NCBI GenBank assembly: GCA_041392305.1
Contig: JAWKMJ010000015.1
Span: 1-64,000 of the forward strand
Source of the DNA: JAGQYP01 sp041392305
GTDB lineage: Bacteria; Bacteroidota; Bacteroidia; Flavobacteriales_D; Crocinitomicaceae
Length of the DNA stretch: 64,000 nucleotides
Direction of reading: 5' to 3'
Shown here: piece after piece, positions 35,022 to 44,454 of the stretch
How the letters are laid out: each line of letters begins with the position of its first letter
Position numbering within the stretch: position 1 is the first letter of the stretch
Program-made: the position numbers and the translations under genes
The notes under the pieces: generated by a model
Databases searched by the model: none
What the model was told of the DNA's origin: nothing
The model's input: only the letters and a program-made list of their open reading frames with translations

Positions 35022-36170
35022 TTAGATTGATTTTAGGAAATCGATATGCTTTTGTGCTACTATTGGCCAAGAGAATTTTTCATCTAACTTCTCCAAAGAC
35101 TTCTGCTTTTTTACATGTATCTGATCTTCACTAGATGATAATAAATCGTTTAAGGTTGATTTTAGTATTTCTATATTCATCTCAGACATTAACCATCCAT
35201 TCATTTCATCTACTAGTAGTCTTGTTGCACCTACATCCGTAGCAAGAATGGCTAACCCTTGACTCATGGCTTCCATGATCACATTAGGCATGCCCTCAGA
35301 ATAACTAGGTGTAATCAAAATATCGTGTTCACTGTAAACTTTTTTAATCTCTTCTACAGATTGTATGGTCCCTAAATAATTGATTTTGGGATTATGAATC
35401 TGTTTATCTTCAGGAATAGGTCCAACAAAATCCATTTGAAAATCATATTGATTCAACAGCTCTGGAAGGACCTCATTTAATTCCTCAATACCCTTTCTTC
35501 TTTCAAATCTTCCAACAAATAGGAGTCTTTTAGATTTTTCGGATTTCAATAAACTAGATTGATCAAACCATACAGCATCCACAGCCCCATTGATGGAAAC
35601 TATTCTATTAGATGCTATTCCAATTTGCATCAAAAGATCTGTAATGCCTCCTCCGTAGGAAAAAATAAAATCTGATGGATCCAAATTCTTTTGAACTGGA
35701 GGGATCAAAATTTGATTCTTCAATTTTGTTTTGAAATCGGGAGATACTTGAAACATTTCGTAGCCGTGAAAATTGACCCCCATCTTAGGTTTGAAATGCT
35801 TTTTTTGCTCCAATAATTTCCAGCCGGAAAATCCTTTGATGTACACAAAATCAAAATCATTGACCTCATCCTTTACCTTTTCATACACTCTTTTGGAATA
35901 ACGATAGGATCTGCGGATATAGTGTCCGGGTACTTTTCCTGGTTTGGGAAACTCAATTAATTCTGAAGCGAACCCTTCTTTTTCATTTGATCCAAAGATC
36001 ATTCGACAAACTTCTTCATTGGATTTTTTTTCTTCCCCTTCATGATAACAATGAATAAGTTTAATTTCAATTCCCAACTCCACTAAATACTTGGTAAGGT
36101 TCAATGTGTGCCTCTGCATCCCCCCCATTACGAATGGCGGAATTCCGTCTGAAAGAATAAGAACTCTCAT
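35022..36170 (-). CDS. Glycosyltransferase family 4
   Basis: The 382 residues have a GT-B fold. The N-terminal GMQRHTLNLTKYLVELG is the acceptor-side helix. The C-terminal LFVGRFERRKGIEEL-NEVL is the donor-side start, and PSYSEGMPNVIMEAMSQGLAILATDVGA carries the E-x7-E catalytic/donor motif. The donor is unknown. It is the last gene of the long minus-strand polysaccharide operon (two bases after the LpxD-like gene stop). Confidence 0.9.
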   Translation of the reverse strand: MRVLILSDGIPPFVMGGMQRHTLNLTKYLVELGIEIKLIHCYHEGEEKKSNEEVCRMIFGSNEKEGFASELIEFPKPGKVPGHYIRRSYRYSKRVYEKVKDEVNDFDFVYIKGFSGWKLLEQKKHFKPKMGVNFHGYEMFQVSPDFKTKLKNQILIPPVQKNLDPSDFIFSYGGGITDLLMQIGIASNRIVSINGAVDAVWFDQSSLLKSEKSKRLLFVGRFERRKGIEELNEVLPELLNQYDFQMDFVGPIPEDKQIHNPKINYLGTIQSVEEIKKVYSEHDILITPSYSEGMPNVIMEAMSQGLAILATDVGATRLLVDEMNGWLMSEMNIEILKSTLNDLLSSSEDQIHVKKQKSLEKLDEKFSWPIVAQKHIDFLKSI

Positions 36171-36172
36171 TT

Positions 36173-37060
36173 TTATTTATCCGAATATCTTTTTCGTATG
36201 ATTTTAGCTGGGTTTCCGTAGGCAACAACATTTTCAGGTAAAGTTTTTGTCACAACTGCTCCCATTCCTATTTGACTATCATCTCCAACATCTATAGCGT
36301 TATTCACAACGACATTTACCCCAATAAATACATTATTTCCAATTTTAGATGACCCAGAAGTAACAATATTGCAAGTTAGAATACAATTCTCGCCTATATC
36401 GCAGTTATGACCAATATTTACCAAAGACCCAATCTTTGTTCCCTTTCGAACAATGGTATCTTTCAACGCTCCTCTTCTAACTGTAGAAGTAGGTCCAATT
36501 TCCACATGATCTTCAAAAATCACCTTTCCAAGTTGAGGGAATTTCTCCAACAAATCATTTTCCGGGTTCAATTCTAATCCCAGTCCTTCAGTCCCAATTG
36601 AAACATGACTTTTAAGAACGCAATTCCTACCAATAACTGAATTCGCCTCTATAACTACATTTGGAAATATTACAGTTCCATCTCCAATCGTTACATTTTG
36701 ACCAATAAAAACATTGTCTGAAATTTTCAATGCTGGATTCTTCCTATGTTTACTTACCTCATTAACAAGGAAATAATCTTCTTTTGGTTCAAAAAATTCC
36801 TGAAGAATTTTTGAGAAAGTTAATTTGACATTAGTCTTTGAAAGTAGATAAACCACATTTGATTTTGGGCTATTCATTATTGATTCAGAAACAACCACTA
36901 CTCCGCTTGAAACCATTGATAGATATTTTTCTGACTTAACCCAAGTTATTAAATCATCTTTTTGATTATCAAGAGAAGTTGCTCCTGTTATGATCCTATT
37001 TGCATCACCAACAATTTGTAATTTATATTTATTTGCTATTTCGTAAACTGCAATTTCCAT
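36173..37060 (-). CDS. LpxD-like hexapeptide-repeat acyltransferase
   Basis: The 295 residues have an N-terminal uridine-binding-like domain (about 1-95) and a left-handed beta-helix of hexapeptide repeats (about 105-270: IGQNVTIGDGTVIFPNVVI, VNIGHNCDIGENCIL, KIGNNVFIGVNVVV). The H-N-C pattern in IGHNCDIG carries the catalytic His of the LpxD type. In this locus it more probably adds an acyl or acetyl group to a UDP-amino-sugar than makes lipid A. It ends three bases from wecE. Confidence 0.85.
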   Translation of the reverse strand: MEIAVYEIANKYKLQIVGDANRIITGATSLDNQKDDLITWVKSEKYLSMVSSGVVVVSESIMNSPKSNVVYLLSKTNVKLTFSKILQEFFEPKEDYFLVNEVSKHRKNPALKISDNVFIGQNVTIGDGTVIFPNVVIEANSVIGRNCVLKSHVSIGTEGLGLELNPENDLLEKFPQLGKVIFEDHVEIGPTSTVRRGALKDTIVRKGTKIGSLVNIGHNCDIGENCILTCNIVTSGSSKIGNNVFIGVNVVVNNAIDVGDDSQIGMGAVVTKTLPENVVAYGNPAKIIRKRYSDK

Positions 37061-37063
37061 AAT

Positions 37064-38203
37064 CTAAATAGATAAATCATGTATGAAACTCATGGTCTGA
37101 TTTATAATTAATTCTTGATTATTATCATCTAATTCATAAAACAACGGTAGCCTTACTAGTCTTTGCGTATAATAATCCGAAAGAGGCAACTCTCTCCCAT
37201 CGTGCTTATCCAAATAAAATGAGCTTTTATGAAGACTTAAATAATGAAATACGGTAAGTATTCCCTTTGATTTCATATGAGCTATATAAGCATCTCTAAT
37301 TTCTTCATTTGCCCAAACCAAATAAAACATGTGGGCATTATTTGTGGCATATTCTGGGATCTTTGGCATTTCTGCAATACTGCTATCAATATTCTTAAAG
37401 GCTTCCGAATACTTATTCCAAATTGAGATTCTCTTGGATTGTATTTTATCCAAATTTTCCAATTGAGCAAAGAGAAAAGCAGCGACAATTTCAGAAGGTA
37501 AAAAGGATGAACCAATATCAACCCAACCATACTTATCAACTTCCCCTTTAAAAAAAGCTGATCTATTTGTCCCTTTTTCCCATATCACCTCAGATCTAGA
37601 GGCAAAATCAGAATTATTTATTACAAGCAAGCCTCCTTCGCCGGAAATAATATTTTTTGTCTCGTGAAAAGAAAACGTTGCTAAATCCCCAAAACTACCC
37701 AGCGGTTTACCTTTATAATAACTATCTATAGCCTGAGCAGCATCTTCGATCAATAGAATTTTATTATCGTTACAAATGACTTTAATTCTGTCCATATCAC
37801 AGGCAATACCCGCATAATGAACTACAACGATTGCTTTGGTATTCTTATTTACCAGTCTTTCGATTGTATTGACATCTATATTTGGATTCTCTCGTGAACT
37901 ATCTGCAAAAATCACTTTTGCTCCTCTTAACAAGAATGGATTGGCTGTACTAACAAAAGTATAGGAAGGAATAATAACTTCATCTCCGGGACCTACATTA
38001 GCTAATATGGCTGCCATCTCAAGTGCATCTGTGCAAGAAGTTGTAAGCAAAACTTTCTTGAATCCCCATTTTTCCTGAAAAAATTCTTGGCATTTTTTGG
38101 TATAAATTCCATTGCCAGAGATTTTACCTGAATTTACAGCATCTTCAATGTAGACCGTTTCTTTTCCGGTCAAAAATGGTTTATTAAATGGAATTTTTAT
38201 CAT
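37064..38203 (-). CDS. wecE: dTDP-4-amino-4,6-dideoxygalactose transaminase (WecE/RffA)
   Basis: The 379 residues belong to the DegT/DnrJ/EryC1/StrS aminotransferases. Blocks TTSCTDALEMAAILANVGPGDEV, IPSYTFVSTANPFLLRGAKVIF and LLIEDAAQAIDS are those of WecE. The PLP lysine is K183 in SFHETKNIISGEGG. The enzyme converts dTDP-4-keto-6-deoxyglucose to dTDP-4-amino-4,6-dideoxygalactose (Fuc4N). rmlA/rmlB are not in the window. It overlaps the WecD-like gene by 20 bases, so they are coupled. Confidence 0.93.
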   Translation of the reverse strand: MIKIPFNKPFLTGKETVYIEDAVNSGKISGNGIYTKKCQEFFQEKWGFKKVLLTTSCTDALEMAAILANVGPGDEVIIPSYTFVSTANPFLLRGAKVIFADSSRENPNIDVNTIERLVNKNTKAIVVVHYAGIACDMDRIKVICNDNKILLIEDAAQAIDSYYKGKPLGSFGDLATFSFHETKNIISGEGGLLVINNSDFASRSEVIWEKGTNRSAFFKGEVDKYGWVDIGSSFLPSEIVAAFLFAQLENLDKIQSKRISIWNKYSEAFKNIDSSIAEMPKIPEYATNNAHMFYLVWANEEIRDAYIAHMKSKGILTVFHYLSLHKSSFYLDKHDGRELPLSDYYTQRLVRLPLFYELDDNNQELIINQTMSFIHDLSI

Positions 38204-38870
38204 ATCGATCTATGTGATAAATATAGGTTAAAGAATCTTTTTTAAATCCAACTTTTGTATAAAAATCGCAAGCAGGCTTATTATCTAGTTGTGTTGGTAC
38301 CTTAATTGTCGATATCCCTTCTTTAGTTAAATAATGTTCCGCGCTGGCAATTAGTTTAGACCCAATTCCTTTTCCTCTCATCGATTGATCAACAGCAATT
38401 AATCCAATTTCAGCAAAATCAGATCTTTTCTTAACCGTTACAAAACCTTTGATTTTGTCTGTTTCTTTATAAACAAATACCTTATCGGCAAGATCACCAT
38501 TAATAGATTTTTGAATCCACATGGAATACATTTCTTCAAATTTTGAGGATAGGCGTTTATCTTTTTTAAATCTTGAATAAATTCCTGATTCAAAAACTAA
38601 GCTTAACAAATCTGTGGTCAAAGGACCGGAATAAAAATTGATACCATCGATACTTTTGTGACAATCAACAGTTTTCGAGAAAACGACTTTTTGATCTACA
38701 AGTTTTGAAGTTAAAAAGGGAAGTTTCAAGTCAGAAAAGATGTAATAAAATGCATTTTCTGAAAGCTTTTCATCTAACTCCTTGCTAGAAACTATTTGTT
38801 TTAGGATTAATCTATAAATCGGAAAATCAAAAAATTCTGAATCCCATTCAAGTTTTTCAGCTTTTTGCAT
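38184..38870 (-). CDS. wecD: WecD-like GNAT acetyltransferase
   Basis: The 228 residues start with LEWDSEFFDFPIYRL, typical of dTDP-Fuc4N acetyltransferase (WecD/RffC). A GNAT domain follows with the acetyl-CoA pyrophosphate loop (AVDQSMRGKGIGSKLI) and a final NKPACDFYTKVGFKK. Its overlap with wecE supports conversion of dTDP-Fuc4N to dTDP-Fuc4NAc. Symbol given because of both context and the LEWDSEFF block. Confidence 0.85.
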   Translation of the reverse strand: MQKAEKLEWDSEFFDFPIYRLILKQIVSSKELDEKLSENAFYYIFSDLKLPFLTSKLVDQKVVFSKTVDCHKSIDGINFYSGPLTTDLLSLVFESGIYSRFKKDKRLSSKFEEMYSMWIQKSINGDLADKVFVYKETDKIKGFVTVKKRSDFAEIGLIAVDQSMRGKGIGSKLIASAEHYLTKEGISTIKVPTQLDNKPACDFYTKVGFKKDSLTYIYHIDRYDKNSI

Positions 38871-39795
38871 TTAATTTTTCTTTAACAATAAAAACAGGTC
38901 TTCTTTTTGTTTGATCAAATAATTTTCCGAGATAGGATCCTATCAATCCTAAGAAAGTAATAACAACCCCTCCAACAAACCAAATAGATATAATTAAACT
39001 CGCATAACCCGTAACTTCTATTTTTTCCATGAAATAAAGTATCGCGTACAAAATGGCTAGCAAAAATGAACCTACAGATATAAAAAGGCCAATATTTACC
39101 ATTAGCCTTAAGGGTTTGTCTGAAAACGTAATTACTACATTAATACCTAATCTGATTAAACCTCTTAAATTGTATGAAGATTTTCCGACACTTCTAGCGT
39201 CATGTTGGACCTCAACCGATGTTGCTTTAAATCCAACCCATTTTACCATTGTAGGTAAATATCTAACATAATCTCCCATCGAAAGAATAGCTTGTATCAC
39301 TTCGATTCGGTAGGCACCGTAATTAGCTATTGTATGATCCATTTTAATACCAGTCAAATAACTCAGTATTTTATAAAACCATTTTGAAAATAAACGTTTG
39401 AAAAAAGAATCATTTCTTTCAACTCTACGAGCAAAAACTACATCAAAACCTTCCTCAATTTTTGAAATCAACTTGGGAATCTCTTCAGGAACATCTTGTA
39501 AATCGCAGTCCATGACTATCACAATTTCACCTTTTGCTTCTGAAAGTCCCGCTGTAATAGCCGCATGCTGTCCAAAATTCCTACTCAAATTTACACCTAT
39601 TACTTCCTCTGTATTATTTGCTAAATTTTGAATGATTTCCCATGAATCATCAGGAGATTGATCATTCACTAAAATGATTTCGAAAGTACACTTTTGCGAC
39701 AATAGCGCATTTTTAACTCGTTCATAAAGATCAACCAGAAAAGGCTCTCCTCGATAAACTGGAACCACAATAGATATAAGCTTATTTTCTTTCAA
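38857..39795 (-). CDS. GT2 polyprenyl-phosphate glycosyltransferase with two membrane helices
   Basis: The 312 residues start with the GT-A nucleotide-binding part ISIVVPVYRGEPFLVDL, then the DxD-like VMDCDLQDVPEEIPKL. Two C-terminal membrane helices (about 232-255 and 268-292) follow, as in DPM1/ArnC/GtrB enzymes. These transfer a sugar from NDP-sugar to undecaprenyl phosphate on the cytoplasmic face. The gene overlaps both its neighbours by 14 bases, and the following gene downstream in the operon order is the WecD-like one. Confidence 0.9.
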   Translation of the reverse strand: MKENKLISIVVPVYRGEPFLVDLYERVKNALLSQKCTFEIILVNDQSPDDSWEIIQNLANNTEEVIGVNLSRNFGQHAAITAGLSEAKGEIVIVMDCDLQDVPEEIPKLISKIEEGFDVVFARRVERNDSFFKRLFSKWFYKILSYLTGIKMDHTIANYGAYRIEVIQAILSMGDYVRYLPTMVKWVGFKATSVEVQHDARSVGKSSYNLRGLIRLGINVVITFSDKPLRLMVNIGLFISVGSFLLAILYAILYFMEKIEVTGYASLIISIWFVGGVVITFLGLIGSYLGKLFDQTKRRPVFIVKEKLNAKS

Positions 39796-41209
39796 GATTA
39801 AATTTCTTTACTAATTGAACAATAGAGTATATGCCTATGGAAGCATAAATAATCATAAAAGGGTAAACAGGACCTAAATATCTTTGTTCCGTCCAACCAA
39901 GATAGAAAGTTAAGAAAGAAATGATTCCTCCTGAAATTAAAAGAAGAGGAATTGAAAAATATTTTCGATTAAACATCCCAATTAGACCGAAAAAATGGAC
40001 AAACCAAAGTAATAGTATATAAAACACCTTTATTCCTTTTTCAATTAGATTCATTTCATTTTTAGGTGGAAGAGGCAATTTGTCAAGGTATTTCGGAAAC
40101 AAGAATTTTTTAAATAGCACTACTCTATTTATCAACCAATAATTTAACGGATAATTTTCTTTATAGGATTGCACATAAAGTGATGCCTTTTCTGAAACAA
40201 TTTGTGCTAAAGAATCTCTTTCCGACTGTGGTCTTTCCTTGTCAAATGTTGCGAAATGAGTTTGTCTAAGTAATTCTAGAGAATCCAAGTTATATTCTTC
40301 GGTGAAAACATTATTGAAAGGAAAATCTTTCTTTTTCATTTTTGGGTTGATAAACCATTCTGCTTCTCCATTCCAAGGTGTTGAAATCCCACCCCAAGCA
40401 ACAGGAAGCTTGTTTAATTCGAAATGGTGTTCTGGATAACTTGAATAACACTCAGAAATTGGTTTTACAAGTGGAATAAATCGATTGTTGACTTGTTTGT
40501 TATAAAAAGTCCAAATTCCTAGGCCTACAATTAAAGGAAAGCCAAAAAATGCTAACCTTTTAAGTTTAGGAATGAACTCTTTATTTTTTATATATTTCAC
40601 AGTTAGATAGAAACCGATTAACCCATATGCTACTATTGCTATTTGGCGGAAGAATACCGACCATGTAAAAAAGACTCCACTAGCTAGAATCCATTTTAAA
40701 TCATCATTTTCTTCAAATTTGAAATAACAATACACCCCTATGATTAGGGTTGAAATACTCAAACTATCTGCGATGCCAAATAGATCATATTGAGAAGTAA
40801 AGGTGGATATCGCATAGATTAGAATTGAAAGTTTAGCTATCCACTGATTCTTAGTTAATTTTAATGCAATTAAACCCAGAATATAAACTGACAGTATACT
40901 AAGAATAAACTGGCAAAAGATTATGAAATTATTCGCAACAGATTCTCCAAAAATATAATAGGGTATTGCGTATAATGGAACAAAAGCAGGCATTCTGCAG
41001 GCATCCAGACTTCCTTGACCATCAAGAAAACTCTTCATTGGCTCATAATAGGAAAATGTGTCACCAGTCTTAACAAATAATCCATCATGCTCCTCATATC
41101 CCAAAGTGAATACTTCATAGTACAGAAACACAGCCAACAAAAGTTTAATCCCAATGATCAATGAGAACCAAAATTTTTTATTCTGTATTTCAGGTATCCT
41201 ACTCCACAT
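39782..41209 (-). CDS. GT39/ArnT-like membrane glycosyltransferase
   Basis: The 475 residues have about 11-12 membrane helices and a luminal loop that carries DTFSYYEPMKSFLDGQGSLDACRMPAF near the N-terminus. The aspartates in EEHDGLFVKTGDTFSYYEP may form the acidic site of GT-C enzymes. It ends with a small hydrophobic part. It probably takes a sugar from a polyprenyl-phosphate donor made by the adjacent GT2 enzyme and adds it in the periplasm. It overlaps the GT2 gene and the acyltransferase gene. Confidence 0.72.
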   Translation of the reverse strand: MWSRIPEIQNKKFWFSLIIGIKLLLAVFLYYEVFTLGYEEHDGLFVKTGDTFSYYEPMKSFLDGQGSLDACRMPAFVPLYAIPYYIFGESVANNFIIFCQFILSILSVYILGLIALKLTKNQWIAKLSILIYAISTFTSQYDLFGIADSLSISTLIIGVYCYFKFEENDDLKWILASGVFFTWSVFFRQIAIVAYGLIGFYLTVKYIKNKEFIPKLKRLAFFGFPLIVGLGIWTFYNKQVNNRFIPLVKPISECYSSYPEHHFELNKLPVAWGGISTPWNGEAEWFINPKMKKKDFPFNNVFTEEYNLDSLELLRQTHFATFDKERPQSERDSLAQIVSEKASLYVQSYKENYPLNYWLINRVVLFKKFLFPKYLDKLPLPPKNEMNLIEKGIKVFYILLLWFVHFFGLIGMFNRKYFSIPLLLISGGIISFLTFYLGWTEQRYLGPVYPFMIIYASIGIYSIVQLVKKFNLERK

Positions 41210-42203
41210 TGTTTTCTGAGTATTTGATTTTTTTGGAAGCTTTTTGCGAGGGCTTTTCTATAAACCAATACATAATAAATGCTGAAACTATAGCGACCAC
41301 AACTCCCGTAATAACTACCAATGATTTTTCTAAAAAGGTTTCCGCATTATGACTTAAATGATTGACCACCGCTGCTCCAAAAATTGGATGAATCAAATAA
41401 AGAGAATATGATATTTTACCTAAAAAAAGAGTCGGTTTTGACTTCCATTGCGGGAAATAATAAATAAGTACTAATGGTATAAGTCCTGCAACTGCTTCTC
41501 TGGTACCGAGGTAAAAATTTGTAAAAACAGTTGCTCCCAGTAGAATAATCAAGAATTCGAGTTTGGATATTTTTTCTTTAATATAAAGGCTCAGGACCAT
41601 TCCCATCAGAAACAAACTAGCGTAATGAAAAAAGAATCTGTGGGAATCGATGAAGAAGGGCATTGCAAACATGAACAGATAAAAAACCGACCGTTTCCAT
41701 AATTTATCTGACAAAAGAAACGGATATAATATCATTACTAATAAATAGTATTGAAATTCAATTGCCAAAGTCCAAAACACCTCATTTACCCATCTCATAT
41801 CATCAAAAAATGGGACCAAGTATCCTAGATGTGCTAAAATTTTACCCCAACTTGGAAAATCAATGTGATGATCAGGAGATAAAAATTGATTTTTAAAAAG
41901 AATAAATAATAAGGCGATAATTAAGGTAGCCAAGTAGGGAGGTTCAATTCTGACCACTCTTTTCAAAAGAAACTTACCTGCAAATTTGTATTTAAAATTA
42001 CCATTAATCAGTGACAAAGGAATTACAACCCCTGAGATAACAAAAAAAATGTGCACCCCTAATCCTCCAAATTGAAAAAAATTTCGGGCAGATTCAGATT
42101 CTATGAAATTGAGTGTAGTATATGTAAAATGAAATATAGCAACCGATAAAGCTGCAAATCCCCTTAGAGAATCTATTACAATGATATGTTTAAACTTCTC
42201 CAC
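41199..42203 (-). CDS. Acyltransferase family 3 (OafA-like)
   Basis: The 334 residues show the family start (IDSLRGFAALSVAIFHF, with the conserved R-G and H) and ten membrane helices. The FFVISGVVI and FWTLAIEFQYYLLVMIL blocks are present, and the C-terminus is basic. These proteins O-acetylate surface glycans using acetyl-CoA. It probably modifies the glycan of this locus. Its start overlaps the stop of the epimerase by one base. Confidence 0.92.
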   Translation of the reverse strand: MEKFKHIIVIDSLRGFAALSVAIFHFTYTTLNFIESESARNFFQFGGLGVHIFFVISGVVIPLSLINGNFKYKFAGKFLLKRVVRIEPPYLATLIIALLFILFKNQFLSPDHHIDFPSWGKILAHLGYLVPFFDDMRWVNEVFWTLAIEFQYYLLVMILYPFLLSDKLWKRSVFYLFMFAMPFFIDSHRFFFHYASLFLMGMVLSLYIKEKISKLEFLIILLGATVFTNFYLGTREAVAGLIPLVLIYYFPQWKSKPTLFLGKISYSLYLIHPIFGAAVVNHLSHNAETFLEKSLVVITGVVVAIVSAFIMYWFIEKPSQKASKKIKYSENNVE

Positions 42204-43297
42204 TATAATTCAGAAATCACTTTTAAAATTCGATCAGTTGCTTTACCATCCCAATATTTCGGGATTGTTCCTTTCTTGTATGACCCGGATCTAATTTCGT
42301 TAATGTATTTCTTCAATACAGGAATCTCAAAAGGAACTAATGTGTTTGTTCCTTCATCTATGGTAACAGGTCTTTCGGTATTTTCCCTAAGTGTTAAGCA
42401 TGGAATTTGTCTGAAGGTGGTCTCTTCCTGAATTCCTCCACTATCAGTTAAAACGAAAGCTGAATTCAATACCAAATTCTGAAAATCAAAATAAGACATC
42501 GGCTCTGTGTAAATCAATTCCTTTATTTCATCAAACTGTTTATTGAGACCAAATGAATCAATTTTAGACCTAGTTCTTGGGTGTATTGGGAAAACTATTT
42601 TAAAATCATGCTTTAATTCATTTAGCAATTCCAATAATTTAAGTAGCCCTTCTTTTGAATCTACATTTGAAGGTCTATGAATGGTCATCAGAACAAATTT
42701 TCCATGTTCAAGGTTGAGCTCATTTGCAATCGTACTCTCTGAAATTTGTCGGTTAAATTCAACAATCGTATCAATCATTGTATTTCCAACATAATGAATC
42801 ACACCTCTCTTTTTCTCTTCTTCCAGAGCCTTTAATCCAGAGGGCTCTGTAACAAAATAATGATCTGCAATCTCATCCGTTAGAATGCGATTCCACTCTT
42901 CTGGCATTTGATAATCATAACTCCTTAATCCACTTTCTAAATGGGCCAAAAGAATATTTTTCTTGTTCGCCACCACCGAAGCAGCGAAGGTAGAATTAAC
43001 ATCTCCAGGAACAATCATTAAATCCGGACAAAATGTATGATCGATTAATTTCTCCAATTCGACCATGATATCTGCCATTTGAATCAAAGGGGAGTCATTT
43101 CGAATAGAGAGAAAAAAATCAGGTTTGAGACCAAATTGCTCGAAGAAAATATTGGACATTTTTTGGTCATAATGCTGACCTGTGTGCACAATTTTTAATT
43201 CAATATCAGAAAACTGTTGAGCAGCAACTTTTTTAAATCTGGTTACCTTAATGAAATTGGGTCGTGTACCAACAATTATCAGTATTTTTTTTACCAT
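42203..43297 (-). CDS. wecB: UDP-N-acetylglucosamine 2-epimerase, copy 1
   Basis: The 364 residues match the non-hydrolysing epimerases: GTRPNFIKVTRF at the start, VHTGQHYDQKMS, LMIVPGDVNSTFAAS, LAHLESGLRSYDYQMPEEWNR (R-x-E and E-x-x-R site), VLTDSGGIQEETTF near the C-terminus. It would interconvert UDP-GlcNAc and UDP-ManNAc. A second epimerase lies at 51223, which may have a different sugar. The name wecB is for the family. Confidence 0.9.
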   Translation of the reverse strand: MVKKILIIVGTRPNFIKVTRFKKVAAQQFSDIELKIVHTGQHYDQKMSNIFFEQFGLKPDFFLSIRNDSPLIQMADIMVELEKLIDHTFCPDLMIVPGDVNSTFAASVVANKKNILLAHLESGLRSYDYQMPEEWNRILTDEIADHYFVTEPSGLKALEEEKKRGVIHYVGNTMIDTIVEFNRQISESTIANELNLEHGKFVLMTIHRPSNVDSKEGLLKLLELLNELKHDFKIVFPIHPRTRSKIDSFGLNKQFDEIKELIYTEPMSYFDFQNLVLNSAFVLTDSGGIQEETTFRQIPCLTLRENTERPVTIDEGTNTLVPFEIPVLKKYINEIRSGSYKKGTIPKYWDGKATDRILKVISEL

Positions 43298-43330
43298 TCC
43301 TTCGCTCTAAAATTAGCTCAAATATAGAGT

Positions 43331-44449
43331 TTAAAGATCAGCAAGCTTCAAATAAGAATCCTTAATCGCAGGAGATGATTTCAAAAAATGTTCCTTGCCA
43401 AATTGAATCAATCTTTGCTTTTCCTCTGAACTTACTTTCTCCAATTTTATACTCTTGTTCTCTGGTGATACGACAATACCCAAGTCATGGGTTACAGAAA
43501 GTCCTGAAAAATCTCCTAATTCAGGAGAGATTAACACTTTTAAGCCAGAAGCTAGATACTCGGCAAATTTGACAGGAGACGCAACTTTATTTGTCACGCT
43601 TTTCTCTCTGATTAACAACCCGTAATCTGCTTGCGTCAAGTAGGAAGAAACTTCATTTACAGGAACGAAATAACGGTAAACTCTGCCAGGATATTGATTT
43701 TGGAGTTCCTTAACGATTTCATTTTCCTTTGCTAAAAACATGATTTTCACTCGATCATCGTTTAACAAAGACATTAAAAAAGACTTTAAATAACTTAAAG
43801 ACTGCCACCCTCCAAGAGAACCAGCATAAGCAATTAAAATATTTTCTTTACTGAGGCCTTCAATTTCAGGCAAAGCTTGCACTTCTTCGAAATCTGCATT
43901 CAAGGAACACGGAATTACAATGTGATCATTTTTTTGATAATGGTACTTTTCTCTCCAGTGCTTAATCAACTCATTGGTGACCGAAATTCTAAAATCCGTT
44001 TCAAGAATGGCTTTCCTTTCAATTTCTTCAACTTGATCATCAATTCCAGCTCCAGCGTACACATGATATTCTTCATTTTCAGCTAAAATGGCTCCTCGCC
44101 CATCATAAACAATTGTGTACTGAGATCTATCAAATGCCATTAATGCCAAGTTTGTAGGCATAATTCCTCTACATATAAGGATCGATCCCTTTTTTATTCG
44201 AGCCATTTTCAAGTAAAGCGTATTCTTCTTCCAGTTTTTCAGTTTTGGAACAGATGGATACACTTTTGCATCAGGAACATATTGCTTTACCCAAGCTTTA
44301 TTTTTTTTAAATCCTTTGGCTGAAAAGATTGTAACAAGCGTACAATCAACTCCGTTTTTTTTGTACAGATTTACAACATCAATAACCTGACTTTTGTAGA
44401 TCGCATCAGGAATATCATCAAACGTGAGATAGTATATTTTTTTTGGCAT
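43331..44449 (-). CDS. Glycosyltransferase family 4-like
   Basis: The 372 residues start with YYLTFDDIPDAIYKSQV and have the GT-B middle (LIAYAGSLGGWQSLSYLKSF, a donor-domain entry). The C-terminal ASPVKFAEYLASGLKVLISPELGDF equals the E-x7-E region of GT4 enzymes with one Glu visible. Donor and acceptor are unknown. It is separated by 33 bases from the epimerase gene. Confidence 0.82.
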   Translation of the reverse strand: MPKKIYYLTFDDIPDAIYKSQVIDVVNLYKKNGVDCTLVTIFSAKGFKKNKAWVKQYVPDAKVYPSVPKLKNWKKNTLYLKMARIKKGSILICRGIMPTNLALMAFDRSQYTIVYDGRGAILAENEEYHVYAGAGIDDQVEEIERKAILETDFRISVTNELIKHWREKYHYQKNDHIVIPCSLNADFEEVQALPEIEGLSKENILIAYAGSLGGWQSLSYLKSFLMSLLNDDRVKIMFLAKENEIVKELQNQYPGRVYRYFVPVNEVSSYLTQADYGLLIREKSVTNKVASPVKFAEYLASGLKVLISPELGDFSGLSVTHDLGIVVSPENKSIKLEKVSSEEKQRLIQFGKEHFLKSSPAIKDSYLKLADL

Positions 44450-44454
44450 TCTTT

